Below are positions 1 to 6,800 of a DNA stretch of 29,113 nucleotides, in pieces; the first letter of the stretch is position 1, and each line of letters begins with the position of its first letter. The notes under the pieces were generated by a model. The model was given only the letters and a program-made list of their open reading frames with translations. It was not told the DNA's origin and made no database searches. The position numbers and the translations under genes are program-made. The stretch is taken from the NCBI GenBank assembly GCA_943908405.1, contig CALTTE010000013.1, forward strand, positions 1 to 29,113, written 5' to 3'. Source of the stretch: an uncultured Moraxella sp. (GTDB lineage: Bacteria > Pseudomonadota > Gammaproteobacteria > Pseudomonadales > Moraxellaceae).

Positions 1-196
1 GGCGAGTGTTTTGCTGTAGCTTAATCTTTTGGCGGTCAATGCCGAGTAAATCATCAAAGGCGATATCAAGTTTTGGGTGCAGGGGGTGCAATACGCCATT
101 GACCAGCCGATAAGCCAGTATGGCTGGGTCAAGCACAAAACTTGGCATAAGTAGCTGGGTTAGGGCTTGTTTGGCAAGGGTGGTTAATGGGTGCAT
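1..196 (-). CDS. DUF815-type AAA+ ATPase, N-terminal part (runs off the window)
   Basis: This is the 5' end of a minus-strand gene; only the first 65 codons are present. The start at 196 is preceded by an AGGAC ribosome binding site about 4 bases upstream. The visible protein begins MHPLTTLAKQALTQLL and, near residues 50-65, carries DLLGIDRQKIKLQQNT. That resembles the DLLGIDRQ..L..NT segment that precedes the Walker A loop in DUF815 (YifB-like AAA+) ATPases. The nucleotide-binding motifs lie outside the window, so the assignment rests on this segment alone. The family's cellular role is not well established. Confidence 0.6.
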   Translation of the reverse strand, partial: MHPLTTLAKQALTQLLMPSFVLDPAILAYRLVNGVLHPLHPKLDIAFDDLLGIDRQKIKLQQNTR

Positions 197-620
197 TGTT
201 GTCCTATTTGTTGCTTTTTTTGGCGGTGTGTTTTTTGGTAGTGCGTATTTTTGAATGGTTGGTTGGTATTGGCTCATTGTGTGTTTTTTGGCATTTCGGT
301 TTAAATCAATTAGAAATACTTTTTAGATGGATACTTTAAGGTCTGGCTAATGGTTTTATTGATGTGTTAAATTAACATCTATTAAACCTAACCTATTATA
401 AACCTAACCTATTAAATCTAGGGGCTAAACGGTTTAAAAAAACAGCCAATAGTAAAAAAGTAGCATTAAGCAAACGTTTTAACCATTATTTTACACCAAG
501 GAGAACGGCAACAATGGCTGTAATTAGCTTTTAAAATGCCTATGTTGTCAAATATATACCCGATTATTTTGATATGCTATCATCATGGTTAAATGGTTAA
601 ATGGTTAAATGGTTAAATGG
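197..620. other. Spacer between DUF815 gene and ypfJ: AT-rich, with tandem repeats
   Basis: No full-length gene is visible here. The segment holds a 16-bp exact tandem pair at 383-414, a good AAGGAG ribosome binding site at 498-503 followed by a six-codon frame at 514-534, and the first part of an 8-bp repeat array at 585-624. The minus-strand side must contain the promoter of the DUF815 gene and the 3' end of the ypfJ transcript. I could not pick out a convincing promoter pair or an intrinsic terminator. Confidence 0.6.
383..414. repeat. 16-bp exact tandem duplication
   Basis: The unit TAAACCTAACCTATTA occurs twice head to tail (383-398 and 399-414) with no mismatch. It lies in the AT-rich spacer upstream of the DUF815 gene. 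It belongs to the set of roughly 15-bp duplications seen throughout the window. Confidence 0.9.
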
Positions 621-624
621 TTAA
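585..624. repeat. 8-bp tandem array (5 exact copies) overlapping the ypfJ stop codon
   Basis: Five exact copies of ATGGTTAA run from 585 to 624. On the minus strand the last unit supplies the TAA stop codon of ypfJ (621-623), so the array starts exactly at the gene's 3' end and continues downstream. Copy-number change would lengthen or shorten the 3' untranslated region without altering the protein. A five-copy 8-bp array is long enough to be prone to slippage. Confidence 0.95.
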
Positions 625-1508
625 ATGTTTGCCACCCCAAAGGTATCGCACGAGGCCATATCACCACTATCAAAGCCTTGATAAAACCAGCGTTGGCGTT
701 GGCGACTGGTGCCGTGGGTAAAACTATCAGGGACAGCGTGTCCGTGGGCTTGGTGCTGGAGATAATCATCGCCGATTTTTTCGGCAGCATCAAGGGCCTC
801 TTCAATGTCGCCTTGCTGTAAAAACTGCGTGCGTTCGTGATTGTGCCTTGCCCAAAGCCCTGCAAAGCAGTCGGCTTGCAATTCTTGGCGGACGGACAAT
901 TCATTGGCGGTGGCTTGGTCGGTGCGGGCTTGGGCTTGTCGCACTTTGGGCGATATGCCAAGCAACGTCTGGACGTGGTGTCCGACCTCGTGGGCAATGA
1001 CATAGGCTTGGGCAAAGTCGGCCGCTTGATGCTGGCTGTGTTGAAATTCGCTTTGGTTAAGCTCGCCTGTGATGCCCATTTGCTGTCGCATATCCACAAA
1101 AAATTGCGTATCTAAATATACTTTTTGGTCGGCAGGACAATAAAAAGGACCGCTGGCAGAGCTTGCTCCGCCACACGCAGATTGTACCGACCCGCTAAAT
1201 AACACAAGCTTTGGCGGAATGTATGTCTTGCCTACTTGGGCAAAAATGGGCGTCCAAACGTCTTCGGTATCGGCAAGAATAGTCTCCACAAAAGCACGAC
1301 TTTCAGCTTGGCTTTGGTTTTCTTGTTGATAAGATGGGCTGGTGTTTTGTAGCTGGCTTGCCACGCCAAGCGTGGTTTGGGGATCTATGCCAAATACTCG
1401 CCACGCAATTAAAGCGATGATAATCGCCCCAATGCTGATTTTGCCACCCCCACCGCCTCCACGTCTATTTTCTACATTGTTACTGCGTCTGCGTCCACGC
1501 CACTGCAT
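621..1508 (-). CDS. ypfJ: YpfJ-type neutral zinc metallopeptidase
   Basis: Predicted membrane-anchored zinc peptidase of the YpfJ / Zn_peptidase family; the natural substrate is unknown. From the start chosen here the protein is 295 residues. It has a basic, Gly-rich N-terminus (RRGGGGGGK), one hydrophobic segment near residues 25-38 (IGAIIIALIAWRVFG) and a periplasmic-type domain with two cysteines. The zinc motif HEVGHH lies at about 173-178, and NELSVRQELQADCFAGLWA follows, with the Glu expected as third zinc ligand. An upstream in-frame ATG at 1523 would add five residues. I prefer 1508 because MQWRGRRRSNNVENRR lines up with the start of E. coli YpfJ and AAGG lies 7 bases before it. It is transcribed alone. 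An 8-bp repeat array overlaps its stop codon. Confidence 0.9.
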   Translation of the reverse strand: MQWRGRRRSNNVENRRGGGGGGKISIGAIIIALIAWRVFGIDPQTTLGVASQLQNTSPSYQQENQSQAESRAFVETILADTEDVWTPIFAQVGKTYIPPKLVLFSGSVQSACGGASSASGPFYCPADQKVYLDTQFFVDMRQQMGITGELNQSEFQHSQHQAADFAQAYVIAHEVGHHVQTLLGISPKVRQAQARTDQATANELSVRQELQADCFAGLWARHNHERTQFLQQGDIEEALDAAEKIGDDYLQHQAHGHAVPDSFTHGTSRQRQRWFYQGFDSGDMASCDTFGVANI

Positions 1509-1523
1509 ACCAAAACCTTGCAT

Positions 1524-2054
1524 TTAAAAGCGGTTAGTATAGCAACTTTTTTGTGATTTTGTGTTATTATTGGTGTTGTTTTTAAGCCAAATTTTAAATT
1601 AAGGTTTTTAAATTAAAATTTTTAAATGAACGTTTTAAGCCAAATTTTTAAATGAATGCTTTTAGGCGAATGCTTTTAAGTAAATATTTTGGTAAAATCT
1701 TTAAATCGTTGTGTATTAACTATTGGGTAGTTTAACAAGTTAATTGATTGCTTTAACCTTGTATTTATTTAAGATTATTTATTATTTGCTTAAATTACTT
1801 ATTTAAGACTATTCGCCCTAATTGTTCGCCTAAATTGACTGGCTTAAACTAATTGGCTTAAGTTAAATTGATTGTAAGTTTAATCAAGCCAAGTTTAATC
1901 AAGCTAGTTTAAATAACCAAGCTAAGCTTAAATAACTTAAATTTAATTACCAAACTTTATTAATATAAGCTTCATTATGCTAAGTTTCATTAACCCAAGC
2001 TTTTAATCTAAGTTTCATCAACCTAAGCTGTATTAATCCAAAATAAGGATATTT
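1524..2054. other. Divergent spacer, very AT-rich, made of degenerate direct repeats
   Basis: About 530 bases with no gene. It separates ypfJ (-) from the carboxylesterase gene (+) and must carry both promoters. A TATACT element on the minus strand (1541-1536) is a possible ypfJ -10. The rest is built from decayed direct repeats: a 14-bp period at 1654-1680 (GAATGCTTTTA), a 13-bp pair at 1812-1837 (TTCGCC..AATTG), a 15-bp pair at 1876-1905 and a 22-bp unit repeated at 1980-2001 and 2008-2029 (CTAAGTTTCAT..). AAGGAT at 2045-2050 serves as ribosome binding site for the next gene. Confidence 0.6.
1876..1905. repeat. 15-bp tandem duplication (14/15 identical)
   Basis: AAGTTTAATCAAGCC (1876-1890) is followed directly by AAGTTTAATCAAGCT (1891-1905). 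Similar, more diverged direct repeats flank it on both sides, which suggests repeated rounds of duplication and decay in this spacer. Confidence 0.85.
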
Positions 2055-2753
2055 ATGCAAAATTCGGTCATTATTCACCACAATAGCGTTCCCCACAACA
2101 GCCAAACAACAGCAAGCCAACACACGGTGATTTGGCTACACGGTCTTGGGGCAAATGGGCACGATTTTGTGCCGATGGTGCCAGAACTTGGGCTTAATTT
2201 ACCCGTTAAATTTATTTTTCCCAATGCCAATCCAATGCCAATCACGGTCAACGGTGGCTATGTAATGCCAGCGTGGTATGACATTTTGGCGATGGACGAT
2301 ATTAGCCGTGAGGTGGATTTGGTGCAAATTGAGCTATCTACCAAGCGGATTGTCGCCATTGTTGAGAGTGAAATCGCCCGCGGCGTACCCAGTCAAAACA
2401 TTGTGCTGGCAGGGTTTTCACAAGGCGGAGTGATTGCGTATGAGACGGCGTTACAGTTATTAAAACAGCACAAAAAATTGGGCGGATTGCTGGCTTTGTC
2501 TACTTATTTTGCCACAGGGTCGGCTTATCATCGCCACGATTTTAGCGATAGCGATTTGGCTATTGCCATTCATCACGGCGAATTTGATACGGTGGTATCA
2601 CCAAAGTTTGGCAATGAAGCCTTTGAGATATTAACTGCATTAAATTTTAATCCAACTTTAAGCTTATACCCAATGGCTCATCAAGTCAATCCCACCCAAA
2701 TCAAGGAAATAGGACAATGGCTTAATGGGATATTTGCCAGTGATAAGCCGTGA
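2055..2753 (+). CDS. Alpha/beta-hydrolase, carboxylesterase/phospholipase family
   Basis: Predicted cytoplasmic serine esterase of the carboxylesterase / acyl-protein thioesterase-like family (EstB, YpfH relatives), 232 residues, a usual length. The oxyanion region IWLHGLGANGHDF lies near 26-38. The nucleophile elbow GFSQGG puts the catalytic Ser at 122. Asp178 in HGEFDTVV and His209 in MAHQV complete a plausible triad. The start is supported by AAGGAT 4 bases upstream. There is no signal peptide. The gene stands alone between two divergent or convergent neighbours. Family is secure; substrate is not, since members act on short-chain esters and sometimes on lysophospholipids. Confidence 0.9.
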   Translation: MQNSVIIHHNSVPHNSQTTASQHTVIWLHGLGANGHDFVPMVPELGLNLPVKFIFPNANPMPITVNGGYVMPAWYDILAMDDISREVDLVQIELSTKRIVAIVESEIARGVPSQNIVLAGFSQGGVIAYETALQLLKQHKKLGGLLALSTYFATGSAYHRHDFSDSDLAIAIHHGEFDTVVSPKFGNEAFEILTALNFNPTLSLYPMAHQVNPTQIKEIGQWLNGIFASDKP

Positions 2754-2861
2754 GTTTGGCTTGGCAGACGGCTTGAGGGGGGGCTTGATGTCGGTCAGCA
2801 AATTTAACCGTTGATGTTTAAGTGTCAATATTGAATATCAATGCTGTCAAGTGTTGGTGTT

Positions 2862-2889
2862 TTAAAAGTCAATGCTGTTAAAAGTCAAT
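2862..2889. repeat. Direct repeat, 12 bp with 16-bp period
   Basis: TTAAAAGTCAAT occurs at 2862-2873 and 2878-2889. It lies in the 274-bp convergent spacer between the carboxylesterase gene and folE, where TCAAT(G)CTG fragments also recur. The spacer also has a G7 run at 2777-2783. I see no clear terminator for either gene. Confidence 0.7.
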
Positions 2890-3027
2890 AACGGTTAACG
2901 TTGCTGTGTTTAAATTAAACGATAGTTGTTACTTAAGTGCAGTTGTGTAAGTGCAATGATTAAATGGCAATTTTGAAGCGACAATGGCTTTCAGTAACAA
3001 TGTTTTGATTTATAATCTAATGGATTG

Positions 3028-3669
3028 TTAGCCAAAACTTGGTACACGTTTTGGCACAACCATCAAAAACTCATTGCGAGCTTGCAAATCGCTATTTAAA
3101 TCGCCCAAAAAACAACTGGTGCGAGTGGTGGATTGTTGTTTGCTAACCCCACGCATCATCATACACATGTGGCTTGCGTCCATTACCACCGCCACGCCAC
3201 GGCAATCGGTGAGTGTTTGAATGGCATTTGCAATCTCTTGGCTTAAGTTTTCTTGGATTTGTAGACGGCGGGCATACATATCCACAATGCGAGCCAGTTT
3301 GGATAAGCCCAAAACTTTGCCATTGGGCAAATAGCCAATATGTGCCACCCCAAAAAATGGCAACAAATGATGCTCACACAGCGAATAAAATTCAATATTT
3401 TGCACCAAAACCAAATCGGGATTATCCGAGGGGAAAATGGCATTGTTGGCGACAACGTGCAAGTCTTGATGATAGCCTTGGGTAAGATAATCAAAGGCTT
3501 TAGCGGCACGCATTGGGGTGTCTTTGAGCCCTGCACGATCCAAATCTTCACCACAGCACTTGATGATATCAGCATAGGCATTGGCGGTAGCGTTGTTTGG
3601 TTGTTTTGGGCTTTGATTGGTGCTTGCTTTGACCGTGTGGACGTGGTCGGTATCGCTTGAATGTTTCAT
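3028..3669 (-). CDS. folE: GTP cyclohydrolase I (type IA, zinc-dependent)
   Basis: Converts GTP to 7,8-dihydroneopterin triphosphate, the first step of tetrahydrofolate synthesis; cytoplasmic homodecamer in characterised members. The protein is 213 residues, with a poorly conserved N-terminal arm of about 28 residues. The zinc ligands are all present: Cys98 and His101 in SLCEHH and Cys169 in SHMCMMMRG. The 71-residue distance between the two Cys is the same as in E. coli FolE (110 to 181). Further family signatures are GLSKLARIVD and SKQQSTTRTS. It is divergent from fabI. A TTTACA-16-TATGAT promoter lies just upstream, and a Zur-like palindrome covers its -10 element. folD, another folate gene, is elsewhere in the window and not linked. 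Confidence 0.97.
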   Translation of the reverse strand: MKHSSDTDHVHTVKASTNQSPKQPNNATANAYADIIKCCGEDLDRAGLKDTPMRAAKAFDYLTQGYHQDLHVVANNAIFPSDNPDLVLVQNIEFYSLCEHHLLPFFGVAHIGYLPNGKVLGLSKLARIVDMYARRLQIQENLSQEIANAIQTLTDCRGVAVVMDASHMCMMMRGVSKQQSTTRTSCFLGDLNSDLQARNEFLMVVPKRVPSFG

Positions 3670-3690
3670 TAAAGGTCGCTTGGCAAAAAT

Positions 3691-3723
3691 GTTATATCAT
3701 AACTTGTATTTTGTTTTTGTAAA
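3691..3723 (-). promoter_or_regulatory. folE promoter with palindromic (Zur-like) operator over the -10
   Basis: On the minus strand TTTACA (3723-3718) and TATGAT (3701-3696) are 16 bases apart. This is a good sigma-70 pair ending about 27 bases before the folE start. The 13-mer GTTATATCATAAC (3691-3703) is an inverted repeat, GTTAT-N3-ATAAC, that covers the -10. As I recall the gammaproteobacterial Zur core, GTTATA-W-TATAAC, it matches 12 of 13 positions. The promoter is read directly from sequence; control by Zur is an inference. Confidence 0.5.
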
Positions 3724-3738
3724 GTGTTTTTACAAAAA
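3714..3738. repeat. Inverted repeat in the folE-fabI divergent region
   Basis: TTTTTGTAAA (3714-3723) and TTTACAAAAA (3729-3738) are perfect 10-bp arms around a 5-base centre. The left arm contains the folE -35 on the minus strand, and the right arm places an equivalent TTTACA on the plus strand. It sits in a promoter region rather than downstream of a gene, so an operator is more likely than a terminator. Confidence 0.6.
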
Positions 3739-3844
3739 AACGCTTTTAAGAAAATATCTTGATGGGGCAAAACGTAAGTGGACTTATCTTGGTTTACATA
3801 TGTAAGATTTTTATTTTTTATGGGCGAACTATGGCTTATAAGTG

Positions 3845-3853
3845 TGTTATAAT
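3845..3853 (+). promoter_or_regulatory. Extended -10 promoter of fabI
   Basis: TGTTATAAT (3845-3853) is a perfect extended -10 (TGnTATAAT), 32 bases before the fabI ATG. No good -35 is seen, which is typical for extended -10 promoters. Transcription would start near 3860. The same motif precedes the YoaK-family gene and the gene at 22097. Confidence 0.55.
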
Positions 3854-3885
3854 TGCCCAAATTATCAATAAAGGCAAAATGAGAT

Positions 3886-4686
3886 ATGTTGTTAAAAGGT
3901 AAGCGATTTGTGGTCACTGGCATTGCAAGTAAACTATCCATTGCGTGGGCGATTGCTGAAGCGTTGCATCGTGAGGGGGCAGAGTTGATTTTTACTTATC
4001 CCAACGACAAAATCAAAAAGCGGGTGGATATGGCGGCCGACAGTTTTGGGGCGGTGGCGGTATTGCCTTGCGATGTCGGCGACGATGAGCAGATTCGTGC
4101 CTGTTTTGCTGACGTTGCCAAGTACTGGGCAGACGGCATTGATGGGATTGTTCACGCCATCGGCTTTGCCCCAGCAGGTGAGTTGGACGGCGATTTTACC
4201 GATGTTACCACAAGAGAAGGCTTTGCCATCGCTCACGATATCAGCAGTTATAGCTTTATTGCCCTTGCCAAGGCTGGTCGTGAATTGCTTGCCAAGCGTC
4301 AAGGCTCACTTTTGACCTTGACTTATGAAGGTAGTATTTCGGTGTTGCCCAATTATAATGTGATGGGACTTGCCAAGGCAAGTTTAGAATCTTCGGTTCG
4401 TTATTTGGCAAGCTCGCTGGGTGGTGAGGGTATTCGGGTTAATGCCATCAGTGCAGGACCGATTCGCACGCTGGCGGCAAGTGGGATTAAATCATTCAAA
4501 AAAATGCTGGATATGAATGAAAAAATCGCTCCATTGCAACGCAACGTAACCCAAGAAGAGGTGGGCAATGCGGCACTATTTTTGCTGTCGCCTTGGGCGA
4601 GCGGTATCACAGGGGAGGTATTGTTTGTGGACGCTGGCTTTAATACGGTGGCGATGAGTGAGCGGATTTTTGCTCCAGATGATTAA
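3886..4686 (+). CDS. fabI: Enoyl-ACP reductase (NADH), FabI
   Basis: Catalyses the last reduction of each fatty-acid elongation cycle, trans-2-enoyl-ACP to acyl-ACP, with NADH; cytoplasmic, FAS II. It is 266 residues, a normal FabI length. Residues 8-20 (FVVTGIASKLSIA) are the divergent glycine motif of FabI-type SDR proteins. Catalytic Tyr157 and Lys164 (with Tyr147) sit one residue off E. coli numbering (156, 163, 146). HAIGFAP at 90-96 covers the region where triclosan-resistance changes occur in E. coli (Gly93), and that Gly is intact. The start has AAAGG about 12 bases upstream, rather distant. The last 16 bp of the coding region, including the stop, are part of a tandem duplication. Confidence 0.97.
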   Translation: MLLKGKRFVVTGIASKLSIAWAIAEALHREGAELIFTYPNDKIKKRVDMAADSFGAVAVLPCDVGDDEQIRACFADVAKYWADGIDGIVHAIGFAPAGELDGDFTDVTTREGFAIAHDISSYSFIALAKAGRELLAKRQGSLLTLTYEGSISVLPNYNVMGLAKASLESSVRYLASSLGGEGIRVNAISAGPIRTLAASGIKSFKKMLDMNEKIAPLQRNVTQEEVGNAALFLLSPWASGITGEVLFVDAGFNTVAMSERIFAPDD

Positions 4687-4703
4687 AGCTCCAGACGATT
4701 AAA
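4672..4703. repeat. 16-bp tandem duplication across the fabI stop codon
   Basis: GCTCCAGATGATTAAA (4672-4687), which holds the last four codons and the stop of fabI, is followed at once by GCTCCAGACGATTAAA (4688-4703), differing at one base. The gene's 3' end has been copied, so a second in-frame-like APDD-stop lies just downstream. The protein is unchanged. Confidence 0.9.
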
Positions 4704-4748
4704 ACTGTAAAATTAAAAATTCAAGCAGCATAATTTGGCAATAACACA

Positions 4749-4772
4749 AACGCTCTCAATGGGGCGTTTTTT
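4749..4772 (+). terminator. Intrinsic terminator after fabI
   Basis: AACGCTCT-CAAT-GGGGCGTT forms an 8-bp stem (two G-U pairs) with a 4-base loop at 4749-4768, overlapping a T6 run that ends at 4772. It lies 63 bases after the fabI stop. Confidence 0.8.
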
Positions 4773-4820
4773 GATGTGGGCAATCTTATTTTTTGGCTTG
4801 TATTGATTGTTGGGTTTGTT

Positions 4821-4829
4821 TGTTATAAT
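4821..4829 (+). promoter_or_regulatory. Extended -10 promoter of the YoaK-family gene
   Basis: TGTTATAAT (4821-4829) matches the extended -10 consensus and is identical to the fabI element. A weak TTGTAT (4798-4803) lies 20 bases upstream. The predicted leader is about 18 bases and contains the GAAGG ribosome binding site. Confidence 0.55.
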
Positions 4830-4853
4830 AGCACTTTTTGTTGAAGGCAGATT

Positions 4854-5525
4854 ATGCTTGCAAAATTACCCAAATGGGCATTATATGGCAGTGGCATTTT
4901 GGCGTTTAATGCTGGATTTGTCAATAGCACCACCTTGGTTGGGGTGACGCATTTGGCGGTATCGCACGTAACTGGCAATGTTACTTTGTTTGCGGTGGCG
5001 ATGGTGCGTGGCGATTGGGGTTTTTTTGTGCTGGTGTATTTGACCTTGCTGGCGTTTTTGTTTGGGTCGGTGGTGGGTGGCTATTTGGTCGGTGGGCGGT
5101 CGTATCGTTTGGGGCTGCGTTATGAATTGGCATTGATTTTGGAGGCGGTGCTATTGGTGCTATCTTTGGTGATTCTTCATCTTGGGCAAGCGTGGGGGCA
5201 GATTTTTGCAGCGATGGCGTGTGGACTGCAAAATGCGACGGTGGCAAGCGGTATGGGTATTCGTACCACCCACCTAACGGGGCTAACCACCGATATGGGG
5301 ACGGCGATTGGCAACTGGTTTGCTGGGCGACCTATCAAAAAATTTATGTTGGTTTTTCAGGCGGTTTTGTGGTATGCCTATTGCGGTGGGGCGGTGCTTG
5401 GGGCTTGGGCGTATTATAAGCTGGCTTATTGGGGGCTTGTTGTGCCGATAGTAATTGTGGCGATGCTAGCGATGGGTCATCGTTATTTGCTTAACAATCG
5501 CTATGGATTAAAAAACAGTCAATAA
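4854..5525 (+). CDS. YoaK / DUF1275 family integral membrane protein
   Basis: 223 residues, almost wholly hydrophobic, with about six predicted membrane segments (roughly 12-30, 60-82, 90-110, 116-130, 160-180 and 185-205). The N-terminal pattern, with small residues followed by SHVTGNVT near 40-47, and the later GMGIRTTHLTGLTTDMGTAIG near 133-153 are the two conserved blocks of DUF1275 (YoaK) proteins. The family's function is not known; transport has been suggested because of its fold. Start ATG is preceded by GAAGG at a normal distance. The gene is flanked by terminators on both sides (4749-4772 and 5706-5736), so it is a single-gene unit. Confidence 0.85.
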   Translation: MLAKLPKWALYGSGILAFNAGFVNSTTLVGVTHLAVSHVTGNVTLFAVAMVRGDWGFFVLVYLTLLAFLFGSVVGGYLVGGRSYRLGLRYELALILEAVLLVLSLVILHLGQAWGQIFAAMACGLQNATVASGMGIRTTHLTGLTTDMGTAIGNWFAGRPIKKFMLVFQAVLWYAYCGGAVLGAWAYYKLAYWGLVVPIVIVAMLAMGHRYLLNNRYGLKNSQ

Positions 5526-5705
5526 GCAACCTGACAAACAACTGGCAATAAGCAATTTGATGTTTTTGGTGCTTGTTTTGGTGTTTCTTGTTGGTATTTC
5601 AAAGGATTGTTGCGGGTATATTGGTAAAAATATGATTGGATAAAATTTTTGGATAATGTGCTTGCTATTTTTGTTGTTTTTCATTTATTATAATCTAAAA
5701 AAAGC

Positions 5706-5736
5706 CAGTCATTGCACTTTAAAATGACTGTTTTTT
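5706..5736 (+). terminator. Strong intrinsic terminator upstream of gltI
   Basis: CAGTCATT (5706-5713) and AATGACTG (5723-5730) make a perfect 8-bp stem with a 9-base loop, followed by T6 (5731-5736). An A7 run precedes it, so it could act on both strands. It should end the YoaK-family transcript. Only 36 bases remain before the gltI start, and a TATAAT lies upstream of the hairpin (5689-5694), so it may also attenuate the glt operon. Confidence 0.85.
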
Positions 5737-5772
5737 GTCTTGTACTTTATTTAACTTGATCAAGGACTGTTT

Positions 5773-6780
5773 ATGACTACCATTCGTTTAAGTACGCTCG
5801 CCTTAAGTTTTTTGATGTTGAGTGCTTGCAATCAATCTGCCCCGCCAACCAATACAGAGACTACCAGCACAGCATCAGCAGATGCTACGGGTGCTGAAAC
5901 GCCAGTAACTCAAGGTACGCTTGATAAAATCAAAGCCTCAGGTGAGATTGTGTTGGGTCATCGTGATTCATCAATTCCGTTTTCGTATATTGCTGATACC
6001 CCCAATCAACCTATTGGCTATGCTCACGATTTGCAGTTAAAAGTGGTAGAGGCGTTAAAGCAACAGTTGAATATGCCTGATTTAAAAGTGCGTTATAATT
6101 TGGTTACTTCACAGACTCGTATTCCATTGGTGCAAAATGGTACGGTGGATTTAGAATGTGGCTCAACCACCAACAATAAAGAGCGTCAAGGTCAAGTGGA
6201 TTTCTCTGTTGGATTTTTTGAGATTGGCACACGCCTTTTGGTGGATAAAAACAGTGGCATCAAAGACTTTGGTGATCTAAAGGGCAAAACATTGGTTACC
6301 ACCGCTGGCACAACCTCTGAGCGTTTTATTCGTGAAAAAAATGACAAAGAACAGCTGGGCATTAATATTGTCTCTGCTAAAGACCACGGCGAGTCATTTT
6401 TAATGTTGGAAAGCGGTCGGGCGGCGGCATTTATGATGGACGATGTGCTGTTGGCAGGAGAAAAAGCCAAAGCCAAAGACCCAAATAAATGGGAGATTGT
6501 GGGTACGCCACAATCGTTTGAAATCTATGGTTGTATGTTAAGAAAAGGCGATACAGCCTTTAAAACATTGGTAGATGATACCCTAAAAGGCGTTTATGCC
6601 TCGGGTGAAATCAATAATATTTATAATCAGTGGTTTATGAGTCCTATTCCGCCTAAAAATGTCAATATGAATTTTGCGATGTCTGATAACTTAAAACAGT
6701 TGTTGGCAAATCCGCACGATAGTGATGAGCCACAGATTGCTACAACCCAAGCTACGATAAACCAAGCTACGACAAACTAA
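5773..6780 (+). CDS. gltI: Glutamate/aspartate ABC transporter, substrate-binding lipoprotein
   Basis: Periplasmic binding component of the GltIJKL importer, 335 residues, SBP_bac_3 fold. Residues 1-19 form a lipoprotein signal with lipobox LSAC, so Cys19 should be lipidated; E. coli GltI is a soluble periplasmic protein, a difference worth noting. A Thr/Ser/Ala-rich linker runs from 20 to about 48. The core then matches E. coli GltI closely: GHRDSSIPFSY, RIPLVQNGTVDLECGSTTNN, AGTTSE, AKDHGESF, ESGRAAAFMMDD and PIPPKN. Start is backed by AAGGA 7 bases upstream. The C-terminus carries a 15-bp in-frame duplication (QATIN-QATTN). It is the first gene of the operon; a large inverted repeat follows before gltJ. 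Confidence 0.95.
   Translation: MTTIRLSTLALSFLMLSACNQSAPPTNTETTSTASADATGAETPVTQGTLDKIKASGEIVLGHRDSSIPFSYIADTPNQPIGYAHDLQLKVVEALKQQLNMPDLKVRYNLVTSQTRIPLVQNGTVDLECGSTTNNKERQGQVDFSVGFFEIGTRLLVDKNSGIKDFGDLKGKTLVTTAGTTSERFIREKNDKEQLGINIVSAKDHGESFLMLESGRAAAFMMDDVLLAGEKAKAKDPNKWEIVGTPQSFEIYGCMLRKGDTAFKTLVDDTLKGVYASGEINNIYNQWFMSPIPPKNVNMNFAMSDNLKQLLANPHDSDEPQIATTQATINQATTN
6747..6776. repeat. 15-bp in-frame tandem duplication at the gltI 3' end
   Basis: CCAAGCTACGATAAA (6747-6761) is followed by CCAAGCTACGACAAA (6762-6776), 14 of 15 identical. It encodes the repeated pentapeptide QAT(I/T)N at the very C-terminus of GltI. A more diverged third copy (ATTGCTACAACC) may lie just upstream. Confidence 0.88.
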
Positions 6781-6800
6781 GTTGCTAAATAGCTGTTATT

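Noticed and set aside
2777..2783. G7 run after the carboxylesterase gene as a phase-variation tract
   Set aside because: It is in non-coding DNA beyond the stop codon and not near a promoter or start that I can identify.
3669..3941. 90-codon minus-strand frame across the folE-fabI promoter region
   Set aside because: It overlaps the fabI start and covers the folE promoter elements; no ribosome binding site and no family resemblance.
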